Shown in pieces: positions 41,190 to 52,561 of a stretch of DNA of 64,000 bases (within the stretch, counting starts at the first letter, position 1; the number at the start of each line of letters is the position of its first letter). This DNA comes from Macrosoma leucophasiata (lineage: Eukaryota > Arthropoda > Insecta > Lepidoptera > Hedylidae): positions 19,984,001 through 20,048,000 of the forward strand of contig JAWQUS010000030.1 in the NCBI GenBank assembly GCA_036365455.1. Direction: 5' to 3'. The notes beneath the pieces were generated by a model that was not told the origin of the DNA, made no database searches, and saw only the letters and a list, made by a program, of their open reading frames with translations. A program made the position numbers and the translations under genes.

Positions 41190-41627
41190 GGCGCGGACGC
41201 TGTCGAACGAGCGCACACAACAACCAGACGTCAAAATGCAGGTGCGTTGCCACCGTTGTTATATCTCTGTGAACTACTACGGAGCCTAGTTAGTAGTTAC
41301 TCCGGAGTAGCCATAGCGTGTATTATCGATGCAAAACAGTCTTTCTTTTTTTGCGGGAGGAAATGCGTGCGACACACGCACACTATAAAAATCGTCTATT
41401 ACTACGAAACTCACACCTTGACTTTAACAAAATATAGAAACGATCTAGGCGACAGGTATAGGCCCATTTGGGCTTGTATTTTGACGGAGGGGAAAGCCTG
41501 CATATGGCTACTCCCCTCCAGTATTGCTCTATGTACTGAACACTACTATTTGGCGGCAGATGGATTAGGTAATGCGTTGGTGCCTATGCCCTCGAATGGT
41601 AAACTGGAACTCTGCCAGCAGTAAAAA
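41190..41627 (-). mobile_element. Repeat A, split by MITE M1
   Basis: The right piece 41534-41627 (ACTGCTGGCAGAGTTCCAGT on the minus strand) and left piece about 41200-41290 (CAGACGTCAAAATGCAGGTG) belong to one copy. M1 separates them. Confidence 0.7.
41303..41533 (+). mobile_element. MITE M1, left end lost
   Basis: From GGAGTAGCCATAGCGTGTAT to ATTGCTCTATG. The interior matches 45917-46214, but the outer CATAGAGCAAC at the left is missing, so no duplication can be scored. Confidence 0.75.
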
Positions 41628-41884
41628 TATTGTTTTGGCTCAAACATTACAATACACCACCGATAGACGGCAAGAGGTAATAAGGTGGCATACCACAATA
41701 TAGGATTGAATTGCATAAAAGAAATGCTTATGTTAACGCCATAAGAGTCTACAATAAATTACCGACGACGCTTAAAGAAACACAATTACCATTATTTAAA
41801 AAAAACTGCCTCAATGGCTACATCAACATTGTTTTTATGACTTAAAGGATTATATGACACATAAAACAATATTATAATTTATTA
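41628..41884. other. No gene seen
   Basis: GCCATAAGAGTCTACAATAA followed by CTTAAAGAAACACAATTACC could encode a worn LINE C-terminus, but I cannot support this. Confidence 0.35.
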
Positions 41885-42098
41885 ATGACTCAATAATTTG
41901 ACTAAATCTTAATATATAAAATTCTCGTGTCACGGTGTTCAAACTTGAACTCCTCCGAAACGGCTGGACCGATTTTAACCAAATTTTGCATGCATATTCA
42001 GGAGGTCTGAGAATCGGCCAACATCTATTTTTCATAACATTTTTGGACATTTTTTTTATTAATTTTATAGGGCGATACGAAGTTTGCCGGGACAGCTA
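41885..42098 (+). repeat. Repeat J, short type
   Basis: AAATTCTCGTGTCACGGTGT, CGGCTGGACCGATTTTAACC and the end CGAAGTTTGCCGGGACAGCT. Confidence 0.65.
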
Positions 42099-42469
42099 GT
42101 AAATATATATTATTATTATTATCCTAAAGTAATGCTAAATATTTAAATTAAATTATTAAAATCTTCAATAAACTTTATCGCTGTAATAATATCTCAATTA
42201 GATGACCACAATTTGCAATAATAACTTTGACATTAATTAATTATAAATATTCGAATTACAATAATAATATTTTGACATACTATTTAGTTAAGTTTATGGA
42301 TATTTTACACACCATTGTAATGGTAGAATGTGATAGTGCTATAATGTTATTACCTCACCATCTGTACCTACATGTACCCACTACATTCTGGTAAATAAAT
42401 GATTATGATTATGATTATGACTATGCGTCGTCGAGCTTCAACACTGGATTTTTTTTTGTTTTTTTTTTA
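42099..42469. other. AT-rich, simple repeats
   Basis: No gene is seen; a short TGATTA microsatellite lies at 42398-42420. Confidence 0.5.
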
Positions 42470-42571
42470 CGCTTATCCTCACAGCCCCACAGTAGGTATA
42501 AACCTGTGTCGTGGGTGCCGTTGTACGCATACAACACATACACAAACACCCAGACCCGAAACAAATATCTA
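42470..42571 (-). mobile_element. SINE B, head missing
   Basis: Body and 3' end only (CACAGCCCCACAGTAGGTAT ... CAGACCCGAAACAAATATCT). Confidence 0.75.
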
Positions 42572-42887
42572 CTTTTCCACCAGTAGATTATTAATACTAC
42601 ATATAATAAATCCTGATAAATATTCAAGTATGTGGTCACAACAGTATATAATTGATAAATGGCCATGTGCGCGTTTGGTAAACAAATAATATAAATACCG
42701 TTGTAAATATACAACAACGTAAATATATCATAGATTTAATATACTATGTTGGCGCGTGTTATACATACCTACCTTGAGTGTGTATTGCATTACTAGGTAT
42801 TCTCGTATAAGTTGTATGATTTGCGTGTGATGTTGATTTGTAGTATTAACGTAACTTCACGCCTAATATTCCGAAAGCGGTATTAGG
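42572..42887. other. Unassigned; SINE D scrap at its right
   Basis: GTAACTTCACGCCTAATATT at 42849-42887 is the complement of a SINE D or LINE N 3' end. Otherwise nothing is seen. Confidence 0.45.
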
Positions 42888-42888
42888 A

Positions 42889-43050
42889 AACTTTTTTTTA
42901 CGAAGGAAGCAAACAAGCAAGCAGCTCACATCAATGGTAAGTGATGACTGCTACTTATAGACATCTACACAAACACTGGATAGATCAGGTAATGCGGTGG
43001 TGCCTACGCCCTCGAGCTCCTGCACTGGAACTACAGTACCACTACCAACT
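42889..43050 (-). mobile_element. Repeat A with large internal deletion
   Basis: The 3' part (GCAAACAAGCAAGCAGCTCA) and 5' part (GCGGTGGTGCCTACGCCCTC) are joined at AACACTGGATAGATCAGG. Confidence 0.75.
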
Positions 43051-43143
43051 TCTGAAAAATAGACCTGTATTGGTCTGAATTACACTTTTACGCAATCAGC
43101 TAGAGCTCCTGTACAAAACGTATAAAGGATAAGTAGATAAAAA

Positions 43144-43507
43144 AAGAAGCGCGCATGGCCCCGCGACTGGTGTAGATCGTAAGTGATCTACTCAGTTAAG
43201 CGATTTGGGCACGGTCGGGTGTGTGATGGGTGACCACTAGTGGCAAATTAAAGGCGCGTTTCCGTGCTTTGGAGGGCACGCTAAGCCGTCGGTCCCGGTT
43301 TCTATCGATAGACAGTAGTCGTTAACCTTGTCGGAGGCCTTATGGGCGGTTTGAAAACATCCATCTACAATGGGTTGGCCATTAATCCGTATCTCTACCA
43401 ACCCGCATTGGAGCAAAGTCGTAGAGTAAACTCCAGGTCTCCCCCCAAAGAAGAGGAGAGACTCGTTCCCAGCAGTGGGACGTTTCAAGGGTTGCCATCA
43501 TTATATA
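43144..43507 (+). mobile_element. Repeat R, complete, with 10-bp target duplication
   Basis: Starts AAGAAGCGCGCATGGCCCCG and ends GGGTTGCCATCATTATA. Flanked by TAGATAAAAA at 43134-43143 and 43508-43517. Confidence 0.88.
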
Positions 43508-43926
43508 TAGATAAAAATAAAGGACACAATCGTACAGTACCTATATACCTGCGGACGAAAGTGTTTTCGCCCTATTTTTACCTGGAAGTGTTAAGTGAAG
43601 GTGTGAAGGAATAAGTTAGGCGGTACGAAACTGACGAGATGATGTCCTATACGAAAGTATTAAAGTTAGGCGGTTGGCCCCCTAAAGAGCTCTTTTGACT
43701 ATTGATTTGTTTCCGATGTATAAAACAATAGATGTCTAGTACTATATAGCACATGACTCATAAGATTGCACGTGTATTAATCTGTGTGTAGTGTTATTAT
43801 GATAATACCTAGGTCTTACGCAACATGTTCTATTATTACATCTCCCGTAGAACAATAAAAATAATATTACACACCTAGTACACGTATAATAAACGTTGTA
43901 GGGGAAATTTTTAGGGGAAGGCTTTT
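43508..43926. other. No gene seen
   Basis: Unassigned sequence. Confidence 0.5.
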
Positions 43927-43927
43927 T

Positions 43928-44212
43928 ACTGGTGGTAGAGCTCCAGTGACGGAGCTCGCGGGCGAAGGCACCACCGCATTACCTAATATACTTGCCGCTA
44001 AATGGTAGTGTTCAGCACTATCGTGTTCCGGTCAGGTGGTAATGTACGGCCCTGTAATTTCCGGCACAGAGGCTTAACACCTTAGGCCTCAGAAGTGACA
44101 ACGCATCTGCATTTTGACCTCTGGTCATTATGTGGGTGTCTAGGCTGCAGTCATCACTTAACATCAATGTGAACTGCATGCTTGTTTGCCACTTTTATTA
44201 CATTAAAAAAAA
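43928..44212 (+). mobile_element. Repeat A, full length
   Basis: Clean copy ending ACATTAAAAAAAA. It abuts an R fragment, suggesting insertion next to or into R. Confidence 0.9.
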
Positions 44213-44288
44213 GGCCTGGAGCTTACTCCACCACGCTGCTCCGATGCGGGTTGGTGGTTGGCCAACCCGCTGTCGGATGTTTTCAAAT
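44213..44288 (-). mobile_element. Repeat R, internal fragment
   Basis: GGCCTGGAGCTTACTCCACC through AACCCGCTGTCGGATGTTTT. Confidence 0.75.
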
Positions 44289-45690
44289 TTAATCTGAGAG
44301 AAATAATACAATGTAAACAAATTTTTTTCTATATTTTTCTCGACCTACAAAAAATATTCCCTGTGTTAATTCTGAACCCAAGCAAGAATATCTGAGATTC
44401 TTACCTCATTTCGACTTGCAATATTCACAAAACTGCCCATCCGCGCAAAATTGTTGAAAATATTTATACAAAATAAGCTTCACGGCATTCTTTCCGCGGA
44501 GGGTACTTACAGGTAGACGTGCATACTTTCCCTTATTTAGGGTTCCGTACAATGGCGGACAAAGATCATCATAGGCCCAGTGCCGGCGCTCCAACGATTG
44601 ACACCCTGGGAAAGAATATCGTGACGATTGTGAATATTCCTAACATATAAGTTAAATTAAGGAGCTAACAAAAAAACCAGAGAAAAAAAAGGCATAACCC
44701 TCTCTGTCTTCGCGTGGCCTACTCTTACATTTGGTAAGAGATTTTAAATACGGAACCCGTTCATTCTACCGACAAACGTTTCAGAACTCTTTATTACCAA
44801 ACCAACATTTTGTAACGATTTCGTTTCACATCTCAACTGTCCATTACTACGTAAATAATTCACTTGGCAGACAAAACTATTCATTTCATAACTCATCACT
44901 TCATTAGAATTAGAAATTCATTTATTCATTTAGCGTGATAGGCACCTCTTATGACACGTCAAAAACAAACAAAATAAATTAAAGTGAATAACAATTGATA
45001 GGTATAACATGTCAAACAAGCGAAAAAAAATATAGTCAAGAATATCACTAAGATAAAACTAAATATTATATACTAATGTAAATAAGTATATTAGTAGAAT
45101 CGTCAGTCTCATTTTCCCTTTTACATATAATTTATAATTTAGTTGAAAAATAATATACTCAAATTTTACGACATAGTCAGGTTAGGTCAAAGGGTGCGGC
45201 GGGCGGTATTAGGTATTTTTTTTTTGCTGACAGTATCTATTGATTATTATTATATTAGATATACATTGACGTAAATAAATAAATAAATAATTTGGTGTAA
45301 AACTTGCATGATTCAAAACTCAGTCGACCTGTGGGAGGCTCCCAGAACCCCCCGGACCCCCGTTATGGGTCTTGAGCCTTTGATCTAGCAGTGGATATCT
45401 TTCGGCTGAACTAATGATGATGAATGCGCTGGTGCCTCCCCCTAGCAGTTATGGTGGTGATCTAACGAACCCCCCCAAATCTCCCTCTCCATTGGACCCA
45501 AAATTCACGTGCCTTTTTATCGAAATAAAAGCTTTTATCACGTTAGGACGTCAGCATGTCGCAAATCTCTTTGCAAATAGGTTTGACCTTGAGGAAAAAG
45601 CCAGTCTATAATTGTTATTCTATGTGTTGTAAAGGTATATCCATACACATTCTATTTATAAACGTGTTGTATAAGGCTAAGGCTGGGTTG
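44289..45690. other. Long stretch without a gene
   Basis: AT-rich. Two short pieces recur near 54540-54620 and 54750-54790: CCGTTCATTCTACCGACAAA (44759, inverted relative to a weaker match) and GTCAGGTTAGGTCAAAGGGT (45178, direct). They may be the ends of an unrecognised DNA element. No long open frame. Confidence 0.4.
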
Positions 45691-45890
45691 CATCGTCACT
45701 CCAGACGAAAGACGCTCACTGCTGGACAAAGCCTTCCCCAAAGACGCGCACGTGTTGTGCATTATTAGGGTAGCAATCCACCTGCCAAGCGTGGCATATA
45801 TGCTATAATATGCCACGCTTGGCAGGTGGATTGGCGACTACAGTGGGGGTAGTTTTATCAAGAGACGCTGCTGCCCATTCATTTTTTTTA
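45691..45890 (+). repeat. Repeat E with a 26-bp foldback
   Basis: Starts ATCGTCACTCCAGACGAAAG. The family block GCCACGCTTGGCAGGTGGAT (right arm, 45808-45833) is preceded by its exact reverse complement (45774-45799) with an eight-base loop. Confidence 0.75.
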
Positions 45891-45916
45891 AGGACAGATT
45901 TGTGTTTTGCGGCCTG

Positions 45917-46214
45917 CATAGAGCAACGCGGCCCACCGGTCGCCGCGGACCGGAGGGGAGTAGCCATAGCGTGTATTACCGATGCAAAACAGTCTGTCAT
46001 TTTTTGCGGGGGGAAACGCGTGCGACACACATGCACGCACACTAAAAAAAATCGTCTATTACTACGAAACTCACACCTTGACTTTAAAAACAATACAGAA
46101 ACAATTTCACGTACTCATTTAAACATCTAGTCGTATGTATAGGCCTATTTGGGCTTGTACTTTGACAGAGGGGAAAGTCTGCATATGGCTACTCCCCTCC
46201 GGTGTTGCTCTATG
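45917..46214 (+). mobile_element. hAT-type MITE, family M1, complete copy
   Basis: 298 bp from CATAGAGCAACG to GTTGCTCTATG. Flanked by a perfect 8-bp duplication GCGGCCTG at 45909-45916 and 46215-46222. Subterminal GGAGGGGAGTAGCCATA and TATGGCTACTCCCCTCC extend the inverted ends. No coding capacity. Confidence 0.9.
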
Positions 46215-46222
46215 GCGGCCTG

Positions 46223-46520
46223 TCTCGAGACGGCACTAGCACGGTAAGCACTAGTCTACTTCACCGGGCAATCGGCGAGCGCAGAAGGCGCTCCAGCCTA
46301 AACCCTCCACCACCACCTGGAGGCCGTCCACCTATCTATATAACTTAACTTTGATAACTTTGATCTTGATGAATAAGTTTTTCTTTTTCTTCATTTATCA
46401 TCATTGAAGGAATTGAGAAATTTTGGGATTATTATGTTTTAACTAAGTACTTTAAATACTAATTTAAATTAACTATTAATATTTGTTTTTGCTTTTAATA
46501 TATGTAATGGTTATTCACTC
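46223..46520. other. No gene seen
   Basis: 46223-46330 is GC-richer and could be a worn coding end, but no frame is convincing. Confidence 0.4.
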
Positions 46521-46523
46521 TAA

Positions 46524-46875
46524 GGGGCCGTTCAAGTATTACGTAAGCAGATTTATTACAATTTTTTACCCCCCCATCCCCCTTGTCAGCAAAAGTAAGC
46601 AAAGCTCTAACCCCCTCTCCCCATGCTTACGTAAACATTTTTCAATTAATGTATTGGTTTTTTATATTATAATTATAATATAATGTTATAATTATAATTT
46701 TAGAAATAAGAAAACAGATTTAGGATAGAGATTAGATTTTACTGATGTAATAATTAAATAACTACCGATGACGTAATCATCATCTAGACTCCCCCACCCC
46801 CCATGTCATCCAAAATAAGCAGAGCAAAGACCCCCCCGCCCCCCCATTGTGCTTACGTAATACTTGAACGGCCCC
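46524..46875. mobile_element. Harbinger-like MITE, family M5
   Basis: 352 bp with perfect 26-bp inverted ends (46524-46549 and 46850-46875; outermost bases GGGGCCGTTCAAGTATTACG). Flanked by TAA on both sides (46521-46523 and 46876-46878). C-rich subterminal tracts follow each end. Three-base TAA targets and GGGGCC termini are the pattern of PIF/Harbinger elements. No transposase. Confidence 0.85.
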
Positions 46876-46878
46876 TAA

Positions 46879-47753
46879 GTAATTTATGATTTCTTGACGT
46901 TTTGCAAATATCTGTAAAGATCTATTCGAAATAAAAATGTTTTCTTTCTTTCTATCGAGATTTCTCGTAAATTTTCATGTCGAATTGTAGCTTCTTTAAA
47001 AGCAGTAGTGATAATCTGATTGATGTTCTTGTTCTCGTAGGTGATAAATAAGCGATAATGGTAGATTATCTAGTGTATGGATTTTTGGAGGAGAAATATA
47101 AAGACGTAGATTAGGATTAGATACGGTGTGGTTTATTACTGGTGACTTATTATAATGATGGTGCAAATGGTATAATTAAGTAGCCGGAATAAATACGGGA
47201 GCACACGCGGTAATGGTAACCAAACGTGAACTTGAATGGTAATGGTAAAAGATGGTAAGATAGCACGCGTGGAATGTTAACCCGACGCGAACTGGTAAAA
47301 TGGTAAATTGGTACAAGAGAACCGGCGTTTATTGTTATTCATTTCATATCATTATTGTTATTCAGTGAAAGTAAAAATTGACATGAAAATTTGACAGCAG
47401 TGTCGATAGGCGGATGCACCTTAGGTCTTCAGCCTGGCGGTGGCCTTCTACCGTTATATTCCTGAGGCTATTACTACATGTTAACATTAAATCTATTTTT
47501 GAACATCTAGACATACCTTAACTCGTTATCTATAGTAGACTATGTGTAATGTGTATGCACGAGATAAGCCGTAGACATCTATGCGCCACGTGGCGATGAA
47601 GATAGATGTAACGGCCAAGGACGCACGTGGACTTGCAATTGCGTTACGTAATTTTAGTCCACCATCTTGTAGATTGTTTTTATTGAAGTAGCAAATTAGT
47701 TGATATAGCAGCAAATTAATAAGGTACGTTGACGGTTGGATATTTCTGGGTTT
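46879..47753. other. No gene seen
   Basis: 46900-46960 resembles the LINE tail at 57807-57950 in inverse (GATCTATTCGAAATAAAAAT). 47160-47300 is rich in GGTAA/GGTAAA words. No gene. Confidence 0.45.
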
Positions 47754-47878
47754 ACTGGTGGTAGAATTCGAGGGCGTAGGCACCACCGCATTAAATTACC
47801 TAATCTATCTGCCACCAAATGGTAGTCAGCCAATGTGTTTTGGTTAGATGGTAATATATGGGTCCGTAATATCATATC
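47754..47878 (+). mobile_element. Repeat A, decayed, 3'-truncated
   Basis: TACTGGTGGTAGAATTCGAG with GGCGTAGGCACCACCGCATT; the remainder is blurred. Confidence 0.7.
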
Positions 47879-48545
47879 ATATCACCCACCCACCTAGCCG
47901 TTATCGACTACAGTGACTTGGCTCAGGCACTTTACATAGGCGAGTGTTTAGCCCTGATGTGACTTATGTAGCCAGACTTATGTGTTGTTTTTTTTATATG
48001 TTTTTTACATTTTATGTTGGTGATGCTCTGTTTGTACTATTTATTTTTCGCAATAACACATGCGAGTTAATTCTTTAATTTTTCTTTAGTTTTCTTTAAT
48101 CTCTAATGCTCTGTTTGTTGTACGTTCTGTCTTTTTTCTTTTGTTTATTCTTAATTCAATAAACCTTCAACAGTAAGTCTTTTATTTTGAATCTAGTCTA
48201 AAAGTCTAAAAAGTGATTCCGTAAAAATAGTTTTATATTTCAATGTGTTATACTAAATTTATACCACCAGTCACCTCGTGCGCACTCGAAGATAAAGTGT
48301 TCACGAAGTCATTAGCTCGTCACTTAATATTCAAATATTAGATAGTAATGGATGGGGCGTTTAAGCGGCCCATTAGTCCGGCCATACATAGTAGTCGGCG
48401 CAGGCGCATGTATTAGTATGGGGCACGTGGATTCACTTCACTATCTTTGGTCCTGATCTATAGGTATTATAGGCTTTGAATTTGCCATAGAGTTTATTTA
48501 ACAACAACCATTAGCTACCTACTCACGAATGCGAATGCGAATGTA
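47879..48545. other. No gene seen
   Basis: 47990-48180 is T-rich and ends CAATAAACCTTCAACAG, which may be a LINE 3' untranslated end. Nothing coding. Confidence 0.4.
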
Positions 48546-48547
48546 AA

Positions 48548-48760
48548 TCATCCTCATCATATCAGCCGAAACCTGTCCAAAGCGGGGAGGCTATGACATA
48601 AGGGTGGTATGCCATAATCGCCACTCTTGGCATGCGGATTGGCGATCGCAGTGGCGGTACACTGCTGCCCGTCTTGCGTTATTGCACTTTCAACCCATTA
48701 GAATGGTTTGATCGCCATGTTTTGTTAACTGAATGCTCTAGTGGAAGAATTCTCTTCCAG
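48548..48760 (+). repeat. Repeat E, full copy
   Basis: TCATCCTCATCATATCAGCC at the start, CCACTCTTGGCATGCGGATT in the middle, GTGGAAGAATTCTCTTCCAG at the end. Confidence 0.7.
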
Positions 48761-48913
48761 TTGTAGAAATTATTGTAGAAATTATATTTGCGGATTTTCT
48801 CGCGTATACAACACTCCCAAACTTCTTCTTATACCTACGCTATATATCTCATCATATAGTATGAAGCTCGCGAAAATCTGCGAAAACGTTATCTCTTCCA
48901 GTTGTCAGTATGT

Positions 48914-49147
48914 TGGTGGAATTGGTGGCGTTGGTGTCATTGTAGTTGATTTTGGTGGAGTTGGTGACGTTGGTGGCGTTGGTGTCATTGTAGTTGATTT
49001 TGGTGGAGTTGGTGACGTTGGTGGCGTTGGTGTCATTGTAGTTGATTTTGGTGGAGTTGGTGACGTTGGTGGCGTTGGTGTCATTGTAGTTGATTTTGGT
49101 GGAGTTGGTGACGTTGGTGGCGTTGGTAGCGTTGGTGGCATTGGTAA
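48914..49147 (+). repeat. 48-bp minisatellite, four and a half units
   Basis: Units begin at 48924, 48972, 49020 and 49068. Each consists of GGTGGCGTT-like 9-mers around a TGTCATTGTAGTTGATTTT core. It stays open as repeats of a 16-residue GGVGVIVVDF motif and, on the other strand, of a proline-threonine motif. I see no start region or conserved domain and treat the frames as chance. Confidence 0.9.
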
Positions 49148-49187
49148 CGTTAGTCTAATATCGTGAACAGAGAAGAATTATTTTATT

Positions 49188-49443
49188 TAAAGAAAAATGG
49201 AAAGAACAATTTGACTTCAGGCGAGACTCGAACTCGCGGCCTACTGGGAATCTAGTCCAGCTGCTTTTCCAATTGAGCTACTGAAGTCCTGCCCGTTTTG
49301 TCAAATCTTTCCTTCACATTTATTGCATTGCTTTGTGGTAGCAGCAGCGCCATCTATTGCCAACTATGCTAGTTAGGCAACCGATATAATAGACTTTGCA
49401 GTTTATTGAATATCGTAAAGAAGTCGCTTTTACCCTTAATAAT
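49188..49443 (-). mobile_element. Family C element, full copy
   Basis: Same structure as 23770-24033, with leader, tRNA-like domain at 49214-49287 and trailer. The tRNA-like domain carries changes (AAAAGCAGCTGG in place of AAGAGCGGCTGG), which weaken its D-arm. Confidence 0.75.
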
Positions 49444-49465
49444 TAATGTACACCAGGTTTTTTTA

Positions 49466-49580
49466 GCTACCTATTCTTTAGTGTTTTCGTATGATCAAAA
49501 ATTAACCAAATGTTATATCCAAAAAATACTGCCGAAACTCACTATTCCACGCGAACGAAGACGCGGGCAAAGCCAGTCTT
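49466..49580 (-). repeat. Repeat J end
   Basis: Inverse of 30378-30475 (CTTTGCCCGCGTCTTCGTTC, CGCGTGGAATAGTGAG), without a minisatellite. Confidence 0.65.
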
Positions 49581-50310
49581 TGAATAACGTTGACCCCAAT
49601 AAGTGTGTCTTAATTAGCTTATTTATTTATTTTTTTTTTTAGTATAATGGCATCGCTATAACGCATATTGCCAGTGTCAAGTAAAATGATATTTCGTATT
49701 CGCAAGCAGCGTAAAAGTATGAGTCAGTCGGTCAATTATAAGTCAGTCAGTCAGAGTCACAGTCAGTAATTCGAGTAAAGCGATGGCTACTTTACCAGAA
49801 CATTTCAAATGAAGTTTTGGAGGCACTATAATAAGCCTATATCAAACAAAATACCACCAACTTTATTTGATATAACTCAAAAATACACTTAGAAAATGAA
49901 ATAAAATAAGAGCATGCCTCTTTCAAGGTTCCCCGCCAAAACCCTCAATCTTAGCTTATTTATTATATGTTCAGGAATATATTCTTGACTAAATTTATTA
50001 TAAAGCAACGTGCACATGGCATGTTATTTTGACACATCGTTAGATGCATGTGTACACTGCATGCGGCTTCCACATCAACAAACGGTTCTCACACGAGACG
50101 GGTTCGATCTGGTTTATTGTTATAATGAATTGTGTATAAATATACATTTCTACATGATTTATAATGGGAATAAGATTTTGTAGACTTTAATTTTAACATA
50201 TTTATAAATATAATCCTATTATAATACAGTATTACCCTGACTTACGCTACCCCATTTTACGTGAATTCCAAGATACGTTGTTTTTCTTTAAGATGACCGC
50301 GATTTACGAA
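49581..50310. other. No gene seen
   Basis: Unassigned. GTCA-rich simple sequence at 49715-49770. Confidence 0.5.
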
Positions 50311-50517
50311 TTGGTGGTAACAGGCCACTACTGCTGCGCTGCATCCTGGGTTCGATCCTCGATTCAAAAGGTAGGTGCTATTGGGATTTCCCACTTTTGG
50401 AAGCTCTTTAGAGCTACCTTCGAAGTTTGAGGCTTGCCAAATATTACACGGGGCAAAACGTAACCGACGAATACTACTATTACTACTACCCTTACTACCC
50501 CTTCGGGGTTTGTTATG
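50311..50517 (+). mobile_element. SINE D, old diverged copy
   Basis: GGTGGTAACAGGCCACTACT, GGGTTCGATCCTCGATTC, GGGGCAAAACGTAACCGACG and CTACCCCTTCGGGG remain in order. Confidence 0.75.
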
Positions 50518-50807
50518 TTGTGGATGACGTCTTTATAACAAATTTCAGTGGACCCGACCATGGTGAGTTTTCTATATTAATTATGAATTAATTTCTCAAG
50601 ATCGTCATGCAAAGTGGTAAGTTTATTAAACAAACTTGTACGGAGACAGCCACTTAATTGTTAAATAGGCTTGTGCTCCACTGTTAGCTATAATTTTTGA
50701 AAAGTATGGATATGAGCGAGAAAAGTTAAGCACACAGTTAACAACACATCATGTGTTGTATCGCTTCCGTTTCCGTTGGCCGTTTAATAGCTATTAATCA
50801 TATTATG
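50518..50807. other. No gene seen
   Basis: Unassigned sequence. Confidence 0.45.
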
Positions 50808-50981
50808 ATATGCTATAATCGCCACAGTTGGCATGCGTATTGGCGATCGCAGTAGTGGTAGTTTCATCGCAGGACGCTGCTGCCCATCTTAAGTTATTGC
50901 ACTTACTACCGCCGCATTGGAATGGTTTGACCGCTTTTGTTCGGTGGATTGAATACACCAGTGGAAGAATTATCTTCCAGT
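50808..50981 (+). repeat. Repeat E, copy
   Basis: TATGCTATAATCGCCACAGT, GGACGCTGCTGCCCATCTTA and GTGGAAGAATTATCTTCCAG. Confidence 0.7.
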
Positions 50982-51516
50982 AGAAGACAAAATTTTATCA
51001 CTAGTGGCCGTGGGGCCCACCCTCACGGGGGTGGGGTTACGTCCCGATGCCAGCCGTTGGGAATCAGAATCTGCAATTTGCATTAGCCATTGGGTAATGT
51101 AATTAGCAAGGTTTTTAGTAACTTTATTTATACTCAAAAATATATAGTTTACAATTAGCATCGCTTCAGCGCTGTGCTACGTTCTTAAATACTCAACGAG
51201 ATAAAAGCGAGGACAGTTAGCTTGGAAGTTAAGAAATTGGGCGTTCACCGAGAAAGCCTTTTACTTAGCTAATGAAATATTAAAATTCACTAACTCCCTG
51301 TAATCCCTCAATGTCTTTGTTGCTATGTTGTCAAGTGCTTCGAATTATGCCTTTGAACATTTATTTTGAAATGCTTTGCGTTGGTGTGTTTTAGGAAATT
51401 GTTTTATTATGCGAACTAGGATATAGTTCACATAGATGATAAGTGAATAACACCTGTAAACATTGATTTAAAAACCAGAGATTTTCAATAGAGATACGTT
51501 GCCAATTTTGCCGTTG
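50982..51516. other. No gene seen
   Basis: Unassigned, with a GC-rich piece at 51005-51065 (GGGGCCCACCCTCACGGGGG) of unknown origin. Confidence 0.45.
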
Positions 51517-52018
51517 CAAAGGCACACCGCGGACACTCCGCCAAAATTCCACTCCACATCAATCAGTGACGTGTATTTACACGTGCACCTGTGCGCGTAG
51601 CACCTAAAGTTTTTTTTTTTTTATGTATAAAAGTGGCAAACAAGCGTGCAGTTCACATTGATGTTAAGTGATGACTGCAGCCTATAGACACCCACACAAT
51701 GACCAGAGGTCAAAATGCAAATGCGCTGCCACTCCTGAGGCATTAGGTGTTATGCCTCTGTGCCGGAAATTACAGAGCCGTACGTTACCACCTGACTGAA
51801 ACATGATAGTGCTGAACACTACCATTAAACGGCAAGTATATTAGGTAATGCGGTGGTGCCTACGCCCGCAAGCTCCATCACTGGAGCTCTACCACCAGTA
51901 AAAAGAATACCAAACGTTGCCCATAAGAGGGGAGGAGGTTGGGTGAGGCGGGAAAATCGGGCGGGACGTCGAAATGTCCATTCTATACATAGTAGGTATT
52001 ATTACATATTCTATGCTT
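51517..52018 (+). repeat. Repeat F, copy 2, split by repeat A
   Basis: The left part is 51517-51609 (GACGTGTATTTACACGTGCA) and the right part 51903-52018 (CCCATAAGAGGGGAGGAGGT). Continuity with 4852-5078 shows one copy was opened by the insertion. Confidence 0.75.
51610..51899 (-). mobile_element. Repeat A, full length, nested in F
   Basis: Minus copy from a T-rich tail complement to ACCACCAGT. TAAAG at the left and TAAAAAG at the right of the junction may be a short duplication. Confidence 0.88.
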
Positions 52019-52019
52019 G

Positions 52020-52420
52020 TGGCCTTATTTTGCCTAATATCTAATCTATCTGCGCCAAATCCAAATGTAAAAGTGTTCAGAACTATTCATAAATAATAAT
52101 AAATAAAATACGCTTACACTCACAGCCCCACAGTAGGTATAAACCTGTGTCGTGGGTGCCGTTGTACACATACAACACATACACAAACACCCAGACCCGA
52201 AACAAATATCTGTAGGCCATACAAATATTTGTCCCGGTGCGGGGATCGAACCCGCGACCCTTCGAATCAAACGGTCATCTCACACCGCTGGACTAACCGG
52301 GTCGTCAGGATCTGGTTTGATGGTAATGCATGATAACGTAACTTCTGTCAAAGAAACAACTTAGGCCTTAGGGGTAGCGACGTTACTGCATTTGCCCTCT
52401 GGTGTTTAGACCAGGACCGA
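52020..52420 (+). mobile_element. Repeat A, decayed, split by SINE B
   Basis: TAATCTATCTGCGCCAAATC and GTGTTCAGAACTATT at the left, TGGTTTGATGGTAATGCATG and CTTAGGCCTTAGGGGTAGCG at the right. Confidence 0.6.
52090..52305 (-). mobile_element. SINE family B, full length, nested
   Basis: Clean minus copy; the head (52232-52303) has intact A and B boxes. Confidence 0.88.
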
Positions 52421-52561
52421 TAAATATGATTTTATTATTCTCAAAAGTAGTTGATTACGCCCAACTCCGTCTTTAACGAACCTGTGAAACCGTATCGTTT
52501 TACCACAGGCTGGTAGACAGTACATGTAATTATCTTTGACATTTTGACATGAACAATGTCT

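Noticed and set aside
48914..49147. Regular repeats resembling a CRISPR array
   Set aside because: Units are contiguous with no variable spacers, and the DNA is eukaryotic.
48741..49166. 141-codon frame with GGVGVIVVDF repeats
   Set aside because: Explained by the 48-bp minisatellite; the part before the array crosses the end of repeat E.
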